64,000 nt of DNA from Burkholderia sp. Ax-1719. GTDB lineage: Bacteria; Pseudomonadota; Gammaproteobacteria; Burkholderiales; Burkholderiaceae. Positions within the stretch are counted from its first letter, which is position 1, and every line of letters begins with the position of its first letter. The position numbers were made by a program, and so were the translations under genes. The notes beneath the pieces were generated by a model. The model was given only the letters and a program-made list of their open reading frames with translations, did no database searches and had not been told where the DNA came from. The stretch is taken from positions 492,859-556,858 of the forward strand of contig NZ_VWWJ01000002.1 of assembly GCF_011753055.1 (NCBI RefSeq). The letters are read 5' to 3'. This document shows positions 60,971 to 64,000 of the stretch, piece after piece.

Positions 60971-61016
60971 GCTTCGTTTGAAGCGTCAGCCGCGCATAAG
61001 ACGCATTTAAGCGCTT

Positions 61017-62414
<1,398 letters not shown>

Positions 62415-62581
62415 GCTGGGTCTCGCGCCCCGGGTGGGGCGGATGCCGCGTTGAGGCGGCAGGAATGGATCGGGCGGCGCTGATCGTGAGGACATTCGCG
62501 CCGCGCGTGGCGCAATTTTAACGGATAAGGACGGCAACGCCGCCAGAATGCGTACGCGCGGTACGAAAACCTGGCCGCGCC

Positions 62582-64000
62582 CTAGCCGCGCGCGTGTTCG
62601 GCGCCCAGTTCTTCGAGGTCGAGATCGTGTTCGACTTCGTGCAGCATTTCATCGCTGATGAGGCCCGCGCGGTGCATGCGCAGGATTTCCGCGCGGCCAG
62701 CGCGCACGGCGGCCAGCACCACGTCATAGTGCGCGGTTCGCACGTCCACGGGCAGGCTCGGCGCATGTTCGAATTGCTGCGAAAGCGTGGCGCGATAGGT
62801 GTATTGCTCCAGCAGGCGCGGGTGGATGACGCTGCCGTCCGGCCCGTGCACGAGTGGCTTGATCGTCTCGAACTGCACGGCGAGCAGGCGCGCCCAGACC
62901 TGCGGTTCGTTCAGATACGCCGCGCCCGCCTGGGCGTCCTGCAACGGCCGCACCAGACGGATCAGCGGGCCGATCGTCACGCCTTGCAGCAGCACCGTGA
63001 AAAGGATCACTGCGAACGCGGCGAACAGGATCAGGTCGCGCCCCGGCAGGCTTTCGGGTAGCGTGAGCGCGATCGCCAGCGTGACCACGCCGCGCATGCC
63101 GGCCCAGCTGACCACAGCCGCCGCGCGAAAATCGCCGCACAGCACCCGGCGTGGCGCGAGGCGGTGCAACACGGTGCGGATGCCTTCGAGCCCGAAGGTC
63201 CAGACGCAGCGCGAGAGCACCACGGCCGCGACCACGGCCAGCGCAGCGGGGCCAAGCTGCGCGAGCGCTTCGCCCGCGCCGCCCAGGCGCACGATCACGC
63301 CGCGCAGCGACAGCCCGATCAGCACGAACACCATCGCCTCCAGCACGAAGACCATCACTTGCCAGAACGCGGTGCCGCGCATGCGCACGCGTGCGCTCAG
63401 GACTTCGTGCTGATGCCAGCCCAGATACATGCCGCAGGTGACTGTGGAAATCACGCTCGACACGCCCGCCATGTCGCCCGCGATGTAGCTGAACCAGCCT
63501 GCACAGACGGCAACCGTGATGATCAGATAGTCGTCCTCCAGCAGGCGCAGCAGGTTGACGACGAGATAGCCGATCAGCCAGCCGATCGCAACACCGCCAA
63601 GGGCGAGGCCCGCGAAACTCAGCACCGCGCCCGAGGTGCTGAACGCGCCCGTGAGTGCGGCAGCGACGGCCAGGCGAAACAGCACCAGCCCGGCGGCGTC
63701 GTTGAGCAGGCTTTCGCCTTCGAGCAGCACCATTATCCGGCGCGGCAGCGCGAGGCGCTCCAGCACGGCGCGTGCGGCGACGGCGTCGGGCGGCGAGACC
63801 ACCGCGCCCAGCGCGAAGCACACGGCCCAGGGCAGCGTGGGCACAACCCAGTGCGCGACAAGACCGACGGCCCAGGTCGTAAACGCCACCGCGCCAATCG
63901 CGAACAGCAGGATCGGCGTGATATGGCGCTTGAAGTCGGCCCATACGAAGAAGTAGGCGCCGTCCATCAGCAGAGGCGGCAGGAACACGATCAGCACCAG
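62582..64000 (-). CDS. Na+/H+ antiporter, CPA1/NhaP family, 5' end beyond window
   Basis: At least 472 residues of a membrane antiporter; the gene enters from the right edge. It has many hydrophobic segments, LIVFLPPLLMDGAYFFVW near the visible start, AVCFALGAVVSPPDAVAARAVLERL with the CPA1 ion-binding Asp (~75), LEGESLLNDAAGLVLFRLA with the second Asp (~105), and WAGMRGVVTLAIALTLPES near 300. The C-terminal ~110 residues are a soluble tail ending DLDLEELGAEHARG. It exchanges sodium or potassium for protons. It is downstream of and unrelated to dbpA apart from direction. Confidence 0.9.
   Translation of the reverse strand: MVLIVFLPPLLMDGAYFFVWADFKRHITPILLFAIGAVAFTTWAVGLVAHWVVPTLPWAVCFALGAVVSPPDAVAARAVLERLALPRRIMVLLEGESLLNDAAGLVLFRLAVAAALTGAFSTSGAVLSFAGLALGGVAIGWLIGYLVVNLLRLLEDDYLIITVAVCAGWFSYIAGDMAGVSSVISTVTCGMYLGWHQHEVLSARVRMRGTAFWQVMVFVLEAMVFVLIGLSLRGVIVRLGGAGEALAQLGPAALAVVAAVVLSRCVWTFGLEGIRTVLHRLAPRRVLCGDFRAAAVVSWAGMRGVVTLAIALTLPESLPGRDLILFAAFAVILFTVLLQGVTIGPLIRLVRPLQDAQAGAAYLNEPQVWARLLAVQFETIKPLVHGPDGSVIHPRLLEQYTYRATLSQQFEHAPSLPVDVRTAHYDVVLAAVRAGRAEILRMHRAGLISDEMLHEVEHDLDLEELGAEHARG

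Overview
The window looks like the chromosome of a high-GC betaproteobacterium, most probably a Paraburkholderia/Caballeronia-type member of the Burkholderiaceae. This rests on GC-rich coding, recognisable family content, a type VI secretion VgrG, and intergenic repeats that I associate with that group. No rRNA, tRNA or CRISPR array was seen.

About 51 kb (1-51.8 kb) is a nearly complete aerobic steroid (androstane/bile acid nucleus) degradation locus. Ring A/B opening is covered by 3beta/17beta-hydroxysteroid dehydrogenase, delta5-isomerase (KSI), delta1- and delta4(5alpha)-ketosteroid dehydrogenases, 9alpha-hydroxylase (kshA/kshB), the HsaA/HsaB hydroxylase, the HsaC ring-A dioxygenase, the HsaD hydrolase, and the hydratase/aldolase/acetaldehyde dehydrogenase trio (tesE/G/F). 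Ring C/D breakdown is covered by a FadD3-like ligase, IpdA, IpdB, EchA20, IpdC, FadE pairs, FadE30, IpdF, FadA6, a MaoC hydratase and a second thiolase. Envelope components (YCF48-like, RND/MMPL-like, DUF1329, DUF1302) lie among them. A LuxR-type regulator of the TeiR kind sits near the left end. A RibB-like gene ends the left-hand operon and is cut by the window edge.

Seven intergenic sites share the motif TAGTCC-N4-(G/A)GACGATG, each about 20 bases upstream of a -10-like hexamer. They precede seven separate transcription units of the steroid locus, so this looks like the operator of a steroid regulon.

Between kshA and the tesG side (34.6-39.9 kb) lies an insert carrying vgrG, a probable LAS-type zinc peptidoglycan peptidase effector and a secreted candidate immunity protein. 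The insert appears to sit inside a copy of a ~520-base palindromic intergenic repeat. Intact copies lie at 49.6 and 58.5 kb. DNA beside every copy is G+T-rich on the left and A+C-rich on the right, and this drift enters neighbouring genes.

From 51.8 kb on are a TetR regulator, an RND tripartite efflux operon, an OmpR-type two-component system, a DbpA-like RNA helicase and a truncated Na+/H+ antiporter gene.
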